Shown: positions 47,870 through 56,417 of the stretch, in pieces
How positions within the stretch are numbered: position 1 is the first letter of the stretch
Layout: each line of letters begins with the position of its first letter
From: CAZXFH01 sp964640055
Lineage (GTDB): Bacteria; Fidelibacterota; UBA2242; JAFGTP01
Direction of reading: 5' to 3'
Length of the DNA stretch: 64,000 bases
NCBI GenBank assembly: GCA_964640055.1
Contig: CAZXFH010000001.1
Span: forward strand, 72,053-136,052
The notes under the pieces: generated by a model
Seen by the model: the letters and a program-made list of their open reading frames with translations, nothing else
Database searches by the model: none
What the model was told of the DNA's origin: nothing
Made by a program: the position numbers and the translations under genes

Positions 47870-48910
47870 ATGCTCGTTAACGAAAATGATTTTTTAACTT
47901 TTTTAGAAAAGTGTTATGAAGAAGGTCTGGGAAATTTTGACCAGGTTATTGTCCCTAAAAAACTGAATCCTGCGGGTAGCGATCTTCATTTTGTGAATTT
48001 ATCGGCTGAAGGGCAACTTGATTTAAATCAGTATCGTACTGTTGAGCCTGCCCGGTCTCTATTCTATTTTACACGGGAGCAGGTAATTCCTTTCAATCAC
48101 ACCGATCAAAAACGATTAATCGTAGGAATTAAGGCCTGTGATCTGAAAGCCCTCGCGGTATTGGATAAGGCCTTAATCAACGACGACTTTGTTGATCCGG
48201 CTTACCGGCATTGGCGGAAAAACACCTCCATCATCAGCAGCGATTGTGATGCAATATGCCCCACCTGCCATTGTACTCTGTTAGATGGTAAGCCCTATGC
48301 TGAGCAAGGATTTGACCTGAATATATCAAAAGTAGAAGATCAATACCATTTGACCGCCCAAACATCCAAGGGTGAAGATCTACTAAAACTAATTAAAAAA
48401 ACAATTTCACATTCGGAAACATCAGACCATATCAAGGAAAAAATTGATCGAAAGAGAAACAATGTCATTGAGCAGCTAAAAAAGCAGAATAAACAATTCC
48501 AGCATGATAAAGCCTACGATAATTTAAGAAAAACCGATCTGGCAATATGGCAAGAAGAATCCCAAACTTGTGTTGGATGTGGCGGATGCACCAATATTTG
48601 TCCAACCTGTTACTGTCTGATTTTAAATGATGAAACCACCGGCGAAGAGTTTGTAAAAGTTCGCAGCACTGATTCCTGTCAAATGCACGGTTATGCACGT
48701 GTGGCTGGTGGGGCTTCACCACGTCCAAAAATGTATGATCGTTTTCGCAATCGCTATTTGTGCAAATTTGATTATATGAAGCATGACTTTGACCTGCTGG
48801 GTTGTGTTGGATGCGGTCGTTGTACCGAAGTCTGTCCCGGTGAAATAGAGTTCAGGGAGGTTGTACAACGTACCGTAAATCCCAGTGTAAAACAAGCGCA
48901 GGAGAGTTAA
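47870..48910 (+). CDS. HydB/AsrA-like 4Fe-4S subunit of the hydrogenase
   Basis: 346 residues. The C-terminal part has two 4Fe-4S motifs (CVGCGGCTNICPTC, then CVGCGRCTEVCPG), and an earlier cysteine group is CPTCHC. The whole matches the beta subunit of cytosolic sulfhydrogenases (HydB) and anaerobic sulfite reductase subunit A. In those enzymes it passes electrons between the flavin subunit and the hydrogenase. GGCGGAGG gives a strong start. It is the first gene of the hydrogenase operon and is followed 2 bases later by the HydG-like gene. Confidence 0.85.
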   Translation: MLVNENDFLTFLEKCYEEGLGNFDQVIVPKKLNPAGSDLHFVNLSAEGQLDLNQYRTVEPARSLFYFTREQVIPFNHTDQKRLIVGIKACDLKALAVLDKALINDDFVDPAYRHWRKNTSIISSDCDAICPTCHCTLLDGKPYAEQGFDLNISKVEDQYHLTAQTSKGEDLLKLIKKTISHSETSDHIKEKIDRKRNNVIEQLKKQNKQFQHDKAYDNLRKTDLAIWQEESQTCVGCGGCTNICPTCYCLILNDETTGEEFVKVRSTDSCQMHGYARVAGGASPRPKMYDRFRNRYLCKFDYMKHDFDLLGCVGCGRCTEVCPGEIEFREVVQRTVNPSVKQAQES

Positions 48911-48911
48911 T

Positions 48912-49739
48912 ATGACCAAACCAAATCCCTTTGATGTAACCGCAGCAGAAATATATGATATTATTAAAGAATCACCTAATATTCGTACATTACGCCTGCG
49001 ACCTGATAAGGAATTTCCATTCAAAACCGGTCAATTTATCGAATTAACCGTTCCAAATATCGGGGAAGGCCCCTTTACACCATCTTCGGCTCATCACATA
49101 ACTAAGGAGATGGATATTACAATAATGGAAGTGGGATTTGTTACCGAACACCTTCATAAATGTAAGGTGGGAAACCAGGTCGGACTTCGTGGGCCCTTTG
49201 GCAGCTGTTATCCAATTGACGAATGGAAAGCAAAAGATATTCTCATTATGGGAGGCGGGGTTGGTTTAGCACCCACTCGTTCCCTATTTCTGACTCTGAT
49301 AAATGAGATTGATAATTTTAATAGTGTGACCTTTCTCGCGGGTGCACGTACACCGGAAGATATGATTTATAAACGCTTTGTAAAAGAATGGCGCAGCTTG
49401 GATAAGGTTAATTTCATTCGCTCTGTGGATGAAGTACCGGAGGACCAACAATGGGACGAAGAAGTTTGTCTGGTCACCAAGCTTTTGGATAAAATCGATA
49501 TTGATCCCAAGGATAACCCCGTTGTGGTGTGCGGTCCGCCAATTATGATGAAATTCGGAACCATGGACCTACTAAAATATGGTTATGCTGAGAAGGATAT
49601 TTATTTATCCATGGAGAAAAAAATGTATTGTGGACACGGACAGTGTCGACACTGTGTCATGGGAAAATATTATGCCTGTAAAGATGGGCCGGTTTTTACT
49701 TATGATACCATAAAAAATGAGGAGAATATCTGGGAATGA
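48912..49739 (+). CDS. HydG/AsrB-like flavin and NAD(P)-binding subunit
   Basis: 275 residues. An FAD-binding barrel (about 10-105; FKTGQFIELTVP, GEGPFTPSS) is followed by an NAD(P)-binding domain (MGGGVGLAPTRSL; VVCGPPIMMKF) and a C-terminal 2Fe-2S motif (CGHGQCRHC with a later Cys in YYAC). This is the gamma subunit of sulfhydrogenase type. It should take electrons from or give electrons to NAD(P)H. It overlaps the ferredoxin gene by four bases. Confidence 0.88.
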   Translation: MTKPNPFDVTAAEIYDIIKESPNIRTLRLRPDKEFPFKTGQFIELTVPNIGEGPFTPSSAHHITKEMDITIMEVGFVTEHLHKCKVGNQVGLRGPFGSCYPIDEWKAKDILIMGGGVGLAPTRSLFLTLINEIDNFNSVTFLAGARTPEDMIYKRFVKEWRSLDKVNFIRSVDEVPEDQQWDEEVCLVTKLLDKIDIDPKDNPVVVCGPPIMMKFGTMDLLKYGYAEKDIYLSMEKKMYCGHGQCRHCVMGKYYACKDGPVFTYDTIKNEENIWE

Positions 49740-50236
49740 AGCGTCTTTACATTGATATCCCCGCTTTGATCGAGTCAGGAGTTGCCGCAGAAAATATTCA
49801 GTGTGAATATTTCTATCACCGGCAAAACCCTGGTGCCTTTTCTCTTTTGGAAGTAGCCGAATTTGCAGTTTATTGCCGTCAATGCCAGGAAGCATTTTGT
49901 ATTGAAGCCTGCCCCAAAGAGGCTTTGGAACACCTTGAACCGGGATTAATTAAGCGACATAATATGCGCTGTATCGGATGTAAAAGTTGTATCCTGGCTT
50001 GTCCCTTCGGGACTATTTTTCCGGAGGTAATTAACTATGTCACTGCAAAATGTGACTACTGCCTTAAACAACGCGAAAAAAACGAAGACTATATCCCCCT
50101 GTGTGCCAAAACGGCTCCTAAAGGCACTATTACAGTAAAAGAGGTGAAAGAAGATCCCGCAAACCATATCCATTTTTATGGCGATCATCTTGCGATTAAA
50201 AGTCATCACTGGCGTCATAAGGAGGAAAAAGTATGA
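49736..50236 (+). CDS. HycB-like 4Fe-4S ferredoxin subunit
   Basis: 166 residues with several 4Fe-4S motifs (CRQCQEAFCIEACP, CIGCKSCILACP, CDYCLKQ ... CAKTAP). It is an electron-wire subunit typical of hydrogenase and formate hydrogenlyase complexes, linking the HydB/HydG head to the membrane arm. It overlaps its neighbours on both sides by four bases. Confidence 0.85.
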   Translation: MKRLYIDIPALIESGVAAENIQCEYFYHRQNPGAFSLLEVAEFAVYCRQCQEAFCIEACPKEALEHLEPGLIKRHNMRCIGCKSCILACPFGTIFPEVINYVTAKCDYCLKQREKNEDYIPLCAKTAPKGTITVKEVKEDPANHIHFYGDHLAIKSHHWRHKEEKV

Positions 50237-51162
50237 TAGGCAAAACATTACTATATCTACTGGTTTTTCCGGGACTTCTCTTTACAGCCGTTTTAGGATT
50301 GATTGTGGGATGGGTCGATCGCAAGGTTAGTGCCCGGTTTCAATTCCGCGTCGGTCCTCCCTTTTTCCAGAACTTTAATGATTTTTTCAAGCTGCTGGGT
50401 AAAGAAGTTATCCTGGTAAAAGATAGTGTTAAGTCCTTGTTTATTTCCGCGCCGCTGGCAGCTTTTGGAATGATTATCATTGTCTCTGTTCTGATCGGGG
50501 TCCCTTTGTTTTTTCAGAGCGGTTTTAGTGGAGATATAATTGTTGTTATGTATCTTCTGATGGTCTATTCCATCATGGTGGTTTTAGGCGGTTCAGCGAC
50601 CGGAAATGTCTATTCCAGTCTTGGCGCCGGCCGGGAAATCAAACTGCTTCTGGCGGATGAATCAGCCTTTATTTTTGTATGCTTGATTCCGATCATCCAG
50701 TCTGGCTATCAATTGCAATTAGATAAAATCTTGCTGGTTCAGCAAAATCAGGGGGCTTTTATCGGATCAGTTTCCGGTATTTTAGGTTTTATTGTCGGTA
50801 TTCTCTGTATCCAGGCCAAAATGACGCTTCAACCCTTTGATATTCCCGAAGCCGAAACTGAGATCGTGGAAGGGCCTCTGATGGAATATGCGGGGCCACT
50901 GTTAGCCTTCTGGAAATTGAACCATTACATGATGTATGTCATCTTTCCTTTTCTGTTAGTATTGCTCTTTCTGGGCGGTTTTAAATTTCAGGGTATCGAT
51001 ATTCTATGGTCTATTCTGAAATATCTATTAATTGTTGTGATTATGATTATCATTAAAAATACCAATCCAAGAATAAGGATCGATACCGCTTTAAATTTTT
51101 TCTGGAAAATTATTACCCCTTTAATGATCATCGCCATGATCTTAGCTGTCTTAGGAGTTTAA
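50233..51162 (+). CDS. NuoH-like membrane subunit (MbhM/EchB family)
   Basis: 309 residues with about eight membrane helices. Conserved NuoH segments are RVGPPFFQNFNDFFKLLGKE, LLADESAFIFV and FDIPEAETEIVEGPLMEYAG, including the acidic residues that line the proton or quinone path. It anchors the hydrogenase head to the antiporter arm. The stop and the next start are nearly joined. Confidence 0.93.
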   Translation: MIGKTLLYLLVFPGLLFTAVLGLIVGWVDRKVSARFQFRVGPPFFQNFNDFFKLLGKEVILVKDSVKSLFISAPLAAFGMIIIVSVLIGVPLFFQSGFSGDIIVVMYLLMVYSIMVVLGGSATGNVYSSLGAGREIKLLLADESAFIFVCLIPIIQSGYQLQLDKILLVQQNQGAFIGSVSGILGFIVGILCIQAKMTLQPFDIPEAETEIVEGPLMEYAGPLLAFWKLNHYMMYVIFPFLLVLLFLGGFKFQGIDILWSILKYLLIVVIMIIIKNTNPRIRIDTALNFFWKIITPLMIIAMILAVLGV

Positions 51163-51163
51163 T

Positions 51164-51583
51164 ATGGGATGGTATAATAAACGTCTAGCCAAATCTCTGT
51201 GGGTCTTTCATATCAGTGGATCACCCTGTAATAATTGTGATATCGAAATTCTAGATCTGTTAACACCTAGGTACGATCTGGAGCGGTTAGGTATCAAATT
51301 GGTTGGATCGGTCCGGCATGCTGATGTTTTACTAGTTACGGGAATCTTTAACCAAAAGATTGCCCCGAAAATAAAACGTATCTATGCACAAGCACCAAAA
51401 CCGGTTTTTGTGGTAGGTGTGGGGGGCTGCGTGACAGGCAGTACTTGTTTTCATGACAGCTACAATATGGTAGAAAAACGTGAAGCGGTTATTCCCATTG
51501 ACATGTATGTTCCGGGGTGTCCTCCCAAACCGGAAGCAATGATTGAAGCCGTAGCCAAATTAGTAGGAGTACTGAATGGATAA
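51164..51583 (+). CDS. [NiFe] hydrogenase small subunit (NuoB/EchC/MbhJ-like)
   Basis: 139 residues. The proximal 4Fe-4S cluster ligands are visible: Cys22 and Cys25 (SPCNNCDIE), Cys89 (GVGGCVTG) and Cys119 (VPGCPPKPEAM). The length fits group 4 small subunits, which lack the extra clusters of uptake hydrogenases. It overlaps the NuoC-like gene by eight bases. Confidence 0.93.
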   Translation: MGWYNKRLAKSLWVFHISGSPCNNCDIEILDLLTPRYDLERLGIKLVGSVRHADVLLVTGIFNQKIAPKIKRIYAQAPKPVFVVGVGGCVTGSTCFHDSYNMVEKREAVIPIDMYVPGCPPKPEAMIEAVAKLVGVLNG

Positions 51584-52007
51584 AGTGGCTGAATTTACCA
51601 ATAAAATGGGCGCAAAAATCAGTAACAAGATCGAAAAGAAACGCCGATTTTATTTTAATGTCAAAAACCAAGACTTACGTGCTGTGGTCGAATATCTTTT
51701 TAACGAAATGGGCTGCCGACTCTCCACTGCAACAGGTATGGAAATGTACCATGGAATAGAAATTCTCTATCATTTTTCCGATGACGAGACCGGGCAATAT
51801 TTTTGCCCCCGGGTTGTCATAAAGGATAAAGAAAATCCGAAAGTAAACTCAATTGTACCGATTGTAAAGGGTGCTGAATGGATTGAACGGGAGATCTTTG
51901 ATTTCTGGGGAATAAAATTCAAAGATCACCCGCGGATGGAGCGTCTTCTGGCCCTAAATCACCCGCAAAAACTGGATAAGCCCCTGCGCTTTAGGAGGGA
52001 ATCATGA
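51576..52007 (+). CDS. NuoC-like subunit (EchD/MbhK family)
   Basis: 143 residues. The NuoC motif WIEREIFDFWGIKFKDHP is present and the C-terminus ends in LRFRRES. It is a structural subunit between the catalytic subunits and the membrane arm. It is overlapped by both neighbours. Confidence 0.9.
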   Translation: MDKVAEFTNKMGAKISNKIEKKRRFYFNVKNQDLRAVVEYLFNEMGCRLSTATGMEMYHGIEILYHFSDDETGQYFCPRVVIKDKENPKVNSIVPIVKGAEWIEREIFDFWGIKFKDHPRMERLLALNHPQKLDKPLRFRRES

Positions 52008-53194
52008 CAGGAAACAAAATACCCGTTGGCCCTTTTCACCCCCTGCTGGAAGAAGCCGAATACTTTGAGTTGACCGTTGATGGTGAAACCGTTACCGATA
52101 TTGATATGGAAATCGGCTGGATGCACCGGGGGCATGAATACATTTCAGAACAAAAAAGCTTTACCCAGTCTATTTATCTGGTGGAACGCATCTGTGGTAT
52201 CTGTTCTACATCCCACCCAATCGCCTGCGTGCATGCGATTGAAGACGTCGATAACGTAGAAATCCCCCTCAGAGCCCGGTATATCCGCTCTTTAGTCGGA
52301 GAATTGGAAAGAATTCACAGTCATCTGTTGTGGCTTGGACTGGCCGGTCATTTTATTGGATATGATACGGTTTGGATGTGGGCCTGGAAGTACCGTGAAC
52401 CGGTTTTGGAAATGTTTGAAATGATTTGCGGTAACCGGAATCACTATGGCATGATGCGAGTTGGGGGGGTTGGTAAAGATGTTGATCCGGATACCATCCC
52501 TGGTTTGGAAAAGAATCTGAATATGATCGAAAAGAAAATGCAAATGATCGCCAAAGTGGCCAAGGATGATCCGGTCTTACGCGCTCGTTTGAAAGGCGTG
52601 GGCGTTCTTTCCCATGAGGATGCGGTTGCCTATTGTGCCACTGGTCCAACCTCCCGTGCTTCAGGCGTACGGGGTGACGTTCGTAAAGACGATCTGAGCG
52701 ATGCTTATGACTTGGTTGATTTTGACGAAATTGTGCTTCCCAATGGTGATGTTTACGATAAATTGGTCGTCCGGGTGTTAGAAATAATTGAATCTATCAA
52801 AATTGTTCGTCAGTGTCTTGACAAGTTAAAAACTGTCAAGGGACCGATACTGAATGATGTGAAAGAAATAAAACCTGGAGAAGGTATCGGGCGGTACGAA
52901 GCACCACGGGGTGAAGTTTTTCACTATATCCGATCAGACGGTACCAACCGTCCTATCCGGCATAAGGTACGCGCTCCCAGTTACGTGAATATTCCCACAT
53001 TTACCGCTTCCTGTAAGGGCATACCGGTAGCCGATGCCCTGATCACCCTAGCCTCAGTTGATCCCTGTTATTGCTGTACCGAACGGTCCTTGAAAATTGT
53101 CGACCCGCATAAACGAAACACATCGCTCGATCTATTAAAACTTTCTCGCGAAAAAACAGAACGAATTCGGAGGAAATTCAATGGCCATAAATGA
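52004..53194 (+). CDS. [NiFe] hydrogenase large subunit (group 4, EchE/MbhL-like)
   Basis: 396 residues. The nickel site is complete: Cys64 and Cys67 in ERICGICSTSHP, and Cys355 and Cys358 in DPCYCCTER. The C-terminal stretch of about 35 residues after Arg361 resembles the HycE tail cut by HycI, in agreement with the HycI-like gene downstream. A complex I NuoD protein would lack these cysteines, so this is a true hydrogenase. AGGAGG precedes the ATG. It overlaps the NuoL-like gene by 14 bases. Confidence 0.95.
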   Translation: MTGNKIPVGPFHPLLEEAEYFELTVDGETVTDIDMEIGWMHRGHEYISEQKSFTQSIYLVERICGICSTSHPIACVHAIEDVDNVEIPLRARYIRSLVGELERIHSHLLWLGLAGHFIGYDTVWMWAWKYREPVLEMFEMICGNRNHYGMMRVGGVGKDVDPDTIPGLEKNLNMIEKKMQMIAKVAKDDPVLRARLKGVGVLSHEDAVAYCATGPTSRASGVRGDVRKDDLSDAYDLVDFDEIVLPNGDVYDKLVVRVLEIIESIKIVRQCLDKLKTVKGPILNDVKEIKPGEGIGRYEAPRGEVFHYIRSDGTNRPIRHKVRAPSYVNIPTFTASCKGIPVADALITLASVDPCYCCTERSLKIVDPHKRNTSLDLLKLSREKTERIRRKFNGHK

Positions 53195-55034
53195 GTTAAC
53201 CCTCTTGATCGCTATCCCGCTTCTGATTGGGATTATCAATATTTTCATTCCAACCCTGCTGCGAAAAATCCTAACTTTCCTCGGTCTGCTTGCTCTACTG
53301 GTACTAAATTATCAATTGCTCGTTAAACCTGTCCAACAGGTATACATTTTTGATAATTTAGTATTGACTACCGACCAACTGGCGCTCTTTACAGTAGCCT
53401 TTATTCAGATCTTGAGTTTTATCATCTTCATTTTCTCTCTCAAGGGTGTCGAAAAACCCATTGAGAATAAATTTCTGATCCTTTATCCATTAACAGTGGC
53501 TTTTTGCAATGGTGCTGTTCTAACCGTTAACATGATTGCCCTACTACTTTTCTGGGGACTTTCCGGGGTAACATTATACCTATTTGGGATACTAGGGCAG
53601 ACCAAAGAAGCACCGCAAAGCGCTAAAAAAACCTTTATTTTGGTTGGCGGAAGTGATGTTTTGCTTATCCTGGGATTGGTTCTGCTGCGTTTTCTGGAAT
53701 ACTCCCAAGAGTGGTTGCTGTGGAATCGGCAAATGGTATTGGAGGGTGAACTGGCTGCGATTGCGTTTATTTGTCTGCTGATTGCTGCCTTTGCCAAAGC
53801 CGGTGGCTTTCCCTTTCATACCTGGGTACCGGATTTCAGTAAAGATGCCCCCGTGGAAAGCGCTGCTTTTTTACCTGCTTCTTTAGATAAGTTATTGGGC
53901 ATTTACTTATTGGCACGGGTTGTCATCTCTCTCTTTATTTTGGGAACGGCTCTTCATTTAGTCATTGTGACTTTAGGGGCTCTAACCGTAATTACAGCGG
54001 TTATGATGGCCATGATACAACATAATGGCCGCAGACTGTTAGGATATCATGCCGTTAGCCAGGTCGGTTATATGATCATGGGCGTCGGATGCGGCAGTAT
54101 GCTCTATGCCAACGGAAAAATCATCAGTGGCAGCATTATTGCCTTCTCCGGCGGATTATTTCATATGATCAATCATACAATCTATAAATCCAACCTTTTC
54201 CTCTCGCTGGGTTCGGTAGAAAAACAGGCTGGTACAAACGAACTGGACGAGCTGGGTGGTCTGGGTAATATTATGCCCCTTACATTTATCACCGCTTTAG
54301 TCGGAGCGTTATCTATCTCGGGGATACCACCGTTCAACGGATTCTTCTCTAAATGGATGATCTATCAGGGTATTATCGATATAACCAAAGTATTGTCTCC
54401 CGGTTATCAAATCTGGCTGCTGCTCTGTCTTGTCTTAGCCGTCTTTGGAAGCGCCTTAACCTTAGCTAGCTTCTTAAAATTTCTACATACTATATTCCTG
54501 GGGAAACGTCCTAAGGCACTCGATCACCTTGATCCGGTTCCGATTAACCAACAGATTGCGACGGCTTTATTGTCGCTTTTATGTATTATCTTCGGCCTAT
54601 TTGCCATTCAAATCCCCTTAAAAAAGTTTATCTATCCCATTGCAATGGAACAGCAGTGGCCAATACCTGAATTTCTGGGTAGCTATCAACCGCTGCAGCT
54701 AATTCTTTTATTTGGTATCACCTTTTTGATTGGTTTTATGGTTTATTTAGCGACCCGGAAAGTTCGGCAAGACGAAATATACCTGGGCGGGATGGAGGCC
54801 CTGGAAAAGTTTCGGATAACCGGCACTCAGTTCTATAAAGAAATTAAAGAAATGCCTCTCTTTGCCACCTTGTATAAAGGGGCCGAGAAAAAATATTTCG
54901 ATGTTTATGACTTAAGCAAAAAATGTTCATTGGGTCTGGGAAAATTCTTTAGTGCCTTGCACATCGGGCAGCTGCAACTATACAGTTTTTGGATCATACT
55001 GGGCATTTTAATTTTAATATGGGTCATAAGGTAA
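53181..55034 (+). CDS. NuoL/MrpA-like ion-translocating membrane subunit
   Basis: 617 residues and about 15-16 membrane helices. Conserved antiporter-subunit motifs are FPFHTWVPDFSKDAPVESAA and FLPASLDKLLGIYLLAR. The C-terminus has an amphipathic segment (TGTQFYKEIKEMPLF) before a last helix (FWIILGILILIWVIR), like the lateral helix of NuoL. It is additional to the MnhD-like subunit at 56414, so the complex has two large antiporter-type subunits. Confidence 0.88.
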   Translation: MAINELTLLIAIPLLIGIINIFIPTLLRKILTFLGLLALLVLNYQLLVKPVQQVYIFDNLVLTTDQLALFTVAFIQILSFIIFIFSLKGVEKPIENKFLILYPLTVAFCNGAVLTVNMIALLLFWGLSGVTLYLFGILGQTKEAPQSAKKTFILVGGSDVLLILGLVLLRFLEYSQEWLLWNRQMVLEGELAAIAFICLLIAAFAKAGGFPFHTWVPDFSKDAPVESAAFLPASLDKLLGIYLLARVVISLFILGTALHLVIVTLGALTVITAVMMAMIQHNGRRLLGYHAVSQVGYMIMGVGCGSMLYANGKIISGSIIAFSGGLFHMINHTIYKSNLFLSLGSVEKQAGTNELDELGGLGNIMPLTFITALVGALSISGIPPFNGFFSKWMIYQGIIDITKVLSPGYQIWLLLCLVLAVFGSALTLASFLKFLHTIFLGKRPKALDHLDPVPINQQIATALLSLLCIIFGLFAIQIPLKKFIYPIAMEQQWPIPEFLGSYQPLQLILLFGITFLIGFMVYLATRKVRQDEIYLGGMEALEKFRITGTQFYKEIKEMPLFATLYKGAEKKYFDVYDLSKKCSLGLGKFFSALHIGQLQLYSFWIILGILILIWVIR

Positions 55035-55078
55035 TTAAAATGAAGCTTATCACTAATATTTCAATACCGGAGGAATAA

Positions 55079-55633
55079 ATGCCAATCGAAACATGGTTAA
55101 TATTTATCTTAGGTTTTATGATCATCGGATCTATTGTGGCACTGGAGCTAAAGGACCTTTTATCATCTATTATTGCGATCGGAATTGTCGGGCTGGGAGT
55201 TTCTATGGCTTTCCTTTTCCTACAGGCACCGGATTTGGCGATCGTCCAATTCTTATTTGAAATTTTTGCTTTGATTATCTTAGTCAGAGCCTTCATCAAA
55301 AAAGAATTTCACCAGGAAACGGGTGCTGCCACCAATAAAATTTTAACAGTAGTCAGTGTGGTAACCTTAGTCGCTATATTCGTGCTCAGCCTGGAAATGT
55401 TCAAAGCCCTGCCTAAGTTTGGTGAGCCCTTAATGGAAACCGCGAAATATTATATTGATAACGGAAAGGCCGCCCATGAAACCGGTTCCGCCAACATTGT
55501 TACTTCCATTATCCTGGATTACCGAGCCTATGATACCCTGGGCGAAATCACAGTGCTTTTCACTGCTATCCTAGGCGCCCTAACAATTTTACGAATTAAA
55601 TCCAGCTCCCAGAAAGCAAAGGAGGAGCAGTAA
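55079..55633 (+). CDS. MbhD-MbhE-like (MrpA C-terminal-like) fused membrane subunit
   Basis: 184 residues with about five helices. The first half is a DUF4040/MbhD type (ELKDLLSSIIAIGIVGLGVSM; APDLAIVQFLFEIFALIILVRA). The second half resembles MbhE (YRAYDTLGEITVLFTAILGAL). In Pyrococcus these are two small proteins; here they are one. GGAGG precedes the ATG. Confidence 0.85.
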   Translation: MPIETWLIFILGFMIIGSIVALELKDLLSSIIAIGIVGLGVSMAFLFLQAPDLAIVQFLFEIFALIILVRAFIKKEFHQETGAATNKILTVVSVVTLVAIFVLSLEMFKALPKFGEPLMETAKYYIDNGKAAHETGSANIVTSIILDYRAYDTLGEITVLFTAILGALTILRIKSSSQKAKEEQ

Positions 55634-56082
55634 TGAAAATAAACAACGGAATGACCCTGATTGTAAAGACTGTAACCCGGCTCAGTGTCTGGTTAATCAT
55701 CTTATATGGCATTTATATTGCCTTGCATGGGCACTTAAGTCCCGGCGGGGGGTTTGCCGGTGGTGTCATTATCTCGCTGGCCTTATTAAATGTGATGTTG
55801 GCTTATGGGAGAACTTTTATTGAAAAATGGCTGAATATTAGCATCTTACATGACATTGAATCTACCAGCGCGATAATATTCCTTATTATTGGTGTGCTGG
55901 GCATTGCCACGGTTGGTAGTTTCCTGGCAAATTTTATTCATCACGGCACCCTGTTCAAGCTGGTCAGTGCGGGTACAATCCCGATTTTAAATATCATAAT
56001 CGGTGCCAAGGTCAGTGCCGCTTTATTTGTGGTAGTCTGGACAATGACACTCTTGCACGTACGTGAAGGAGGTCAGGAATGA
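55633..56082 (+). CDS. MnhB/MbhF-like antiporter subunit
   Basis: 149 residues with four membrane helices and the MnhB signature GHLSPGGGFAGGVIISLAL. It is part of the Mrp-type module. It overlaps the preceding stop by one base and the MnhC-like gene by four. Confidence 0.9.
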   Translation: MKINNGMTLIVKTVTRLSVWLIILYGIYIALHGHLSPGGGFAGGVIISLALLNVMLAYGRTFIEKWLNISILHDIESTSAIIFLIIGVLGIATVGSFLANFIHHGTLFKLVSAGTIPILNIIIGAKVSAALFVVVWTMTLLHVREGGQE

Positions 56083-56417
56083 CAGTATATATTCTATGTT
56101 TCATATTACTTTTAGTAGGGCTCTACGGTGTACTAACCAAAAGAGATCTGATCAAGATAATTCTCTCTTTGGGCATTATGGAATATGCGGCCAATTTATT
56201 TTTAATTCTATTTGCCTATAAAAAAGGGGCTGTTTTCCCTATCTTGGTCAAAGGGGAACCGATTAGCAGTATGGTGGATCCGCTTCCTCAGGCACTGGTG
56301 CTCACCTCTATTGTAATTGAATTGGGTATTACCGCTATGCTAGTGGCCTTGGCCATACGAATTTACCAGAAATTTAAGACCTATGATATTACCAAAATTA
56401 GGAGACTTTCAGGATGA
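56079..56417 (+). CDS. MnhC/MbhG-like antiporter subunit (NuoK-like)
   Basis: 112 residues, three helices, with the NuoK/MnhC features LIKIILSLGIMEYAANLFLI and DPLPQALVLTSIVIELGITA. It overlaps both neighbours by four bases. Confidence 0.9.
   Translation: MTVYILCFILLLVGLYGVLTKRDLIKIILSLGIMEYAANLFLILFAYKKGAVFPILVKGEPISSMVDPLPQALVLTSIVIELGITAMLVALAIRIYQKFKTYDITKIRRLSG

Noticed and set aside
52004..53194. Complex I subunit NuoD instead of a hydrogenase
   Set aside because: Both CxxC motifs of the NiFe site are intact, and hyp and protease genes are present.
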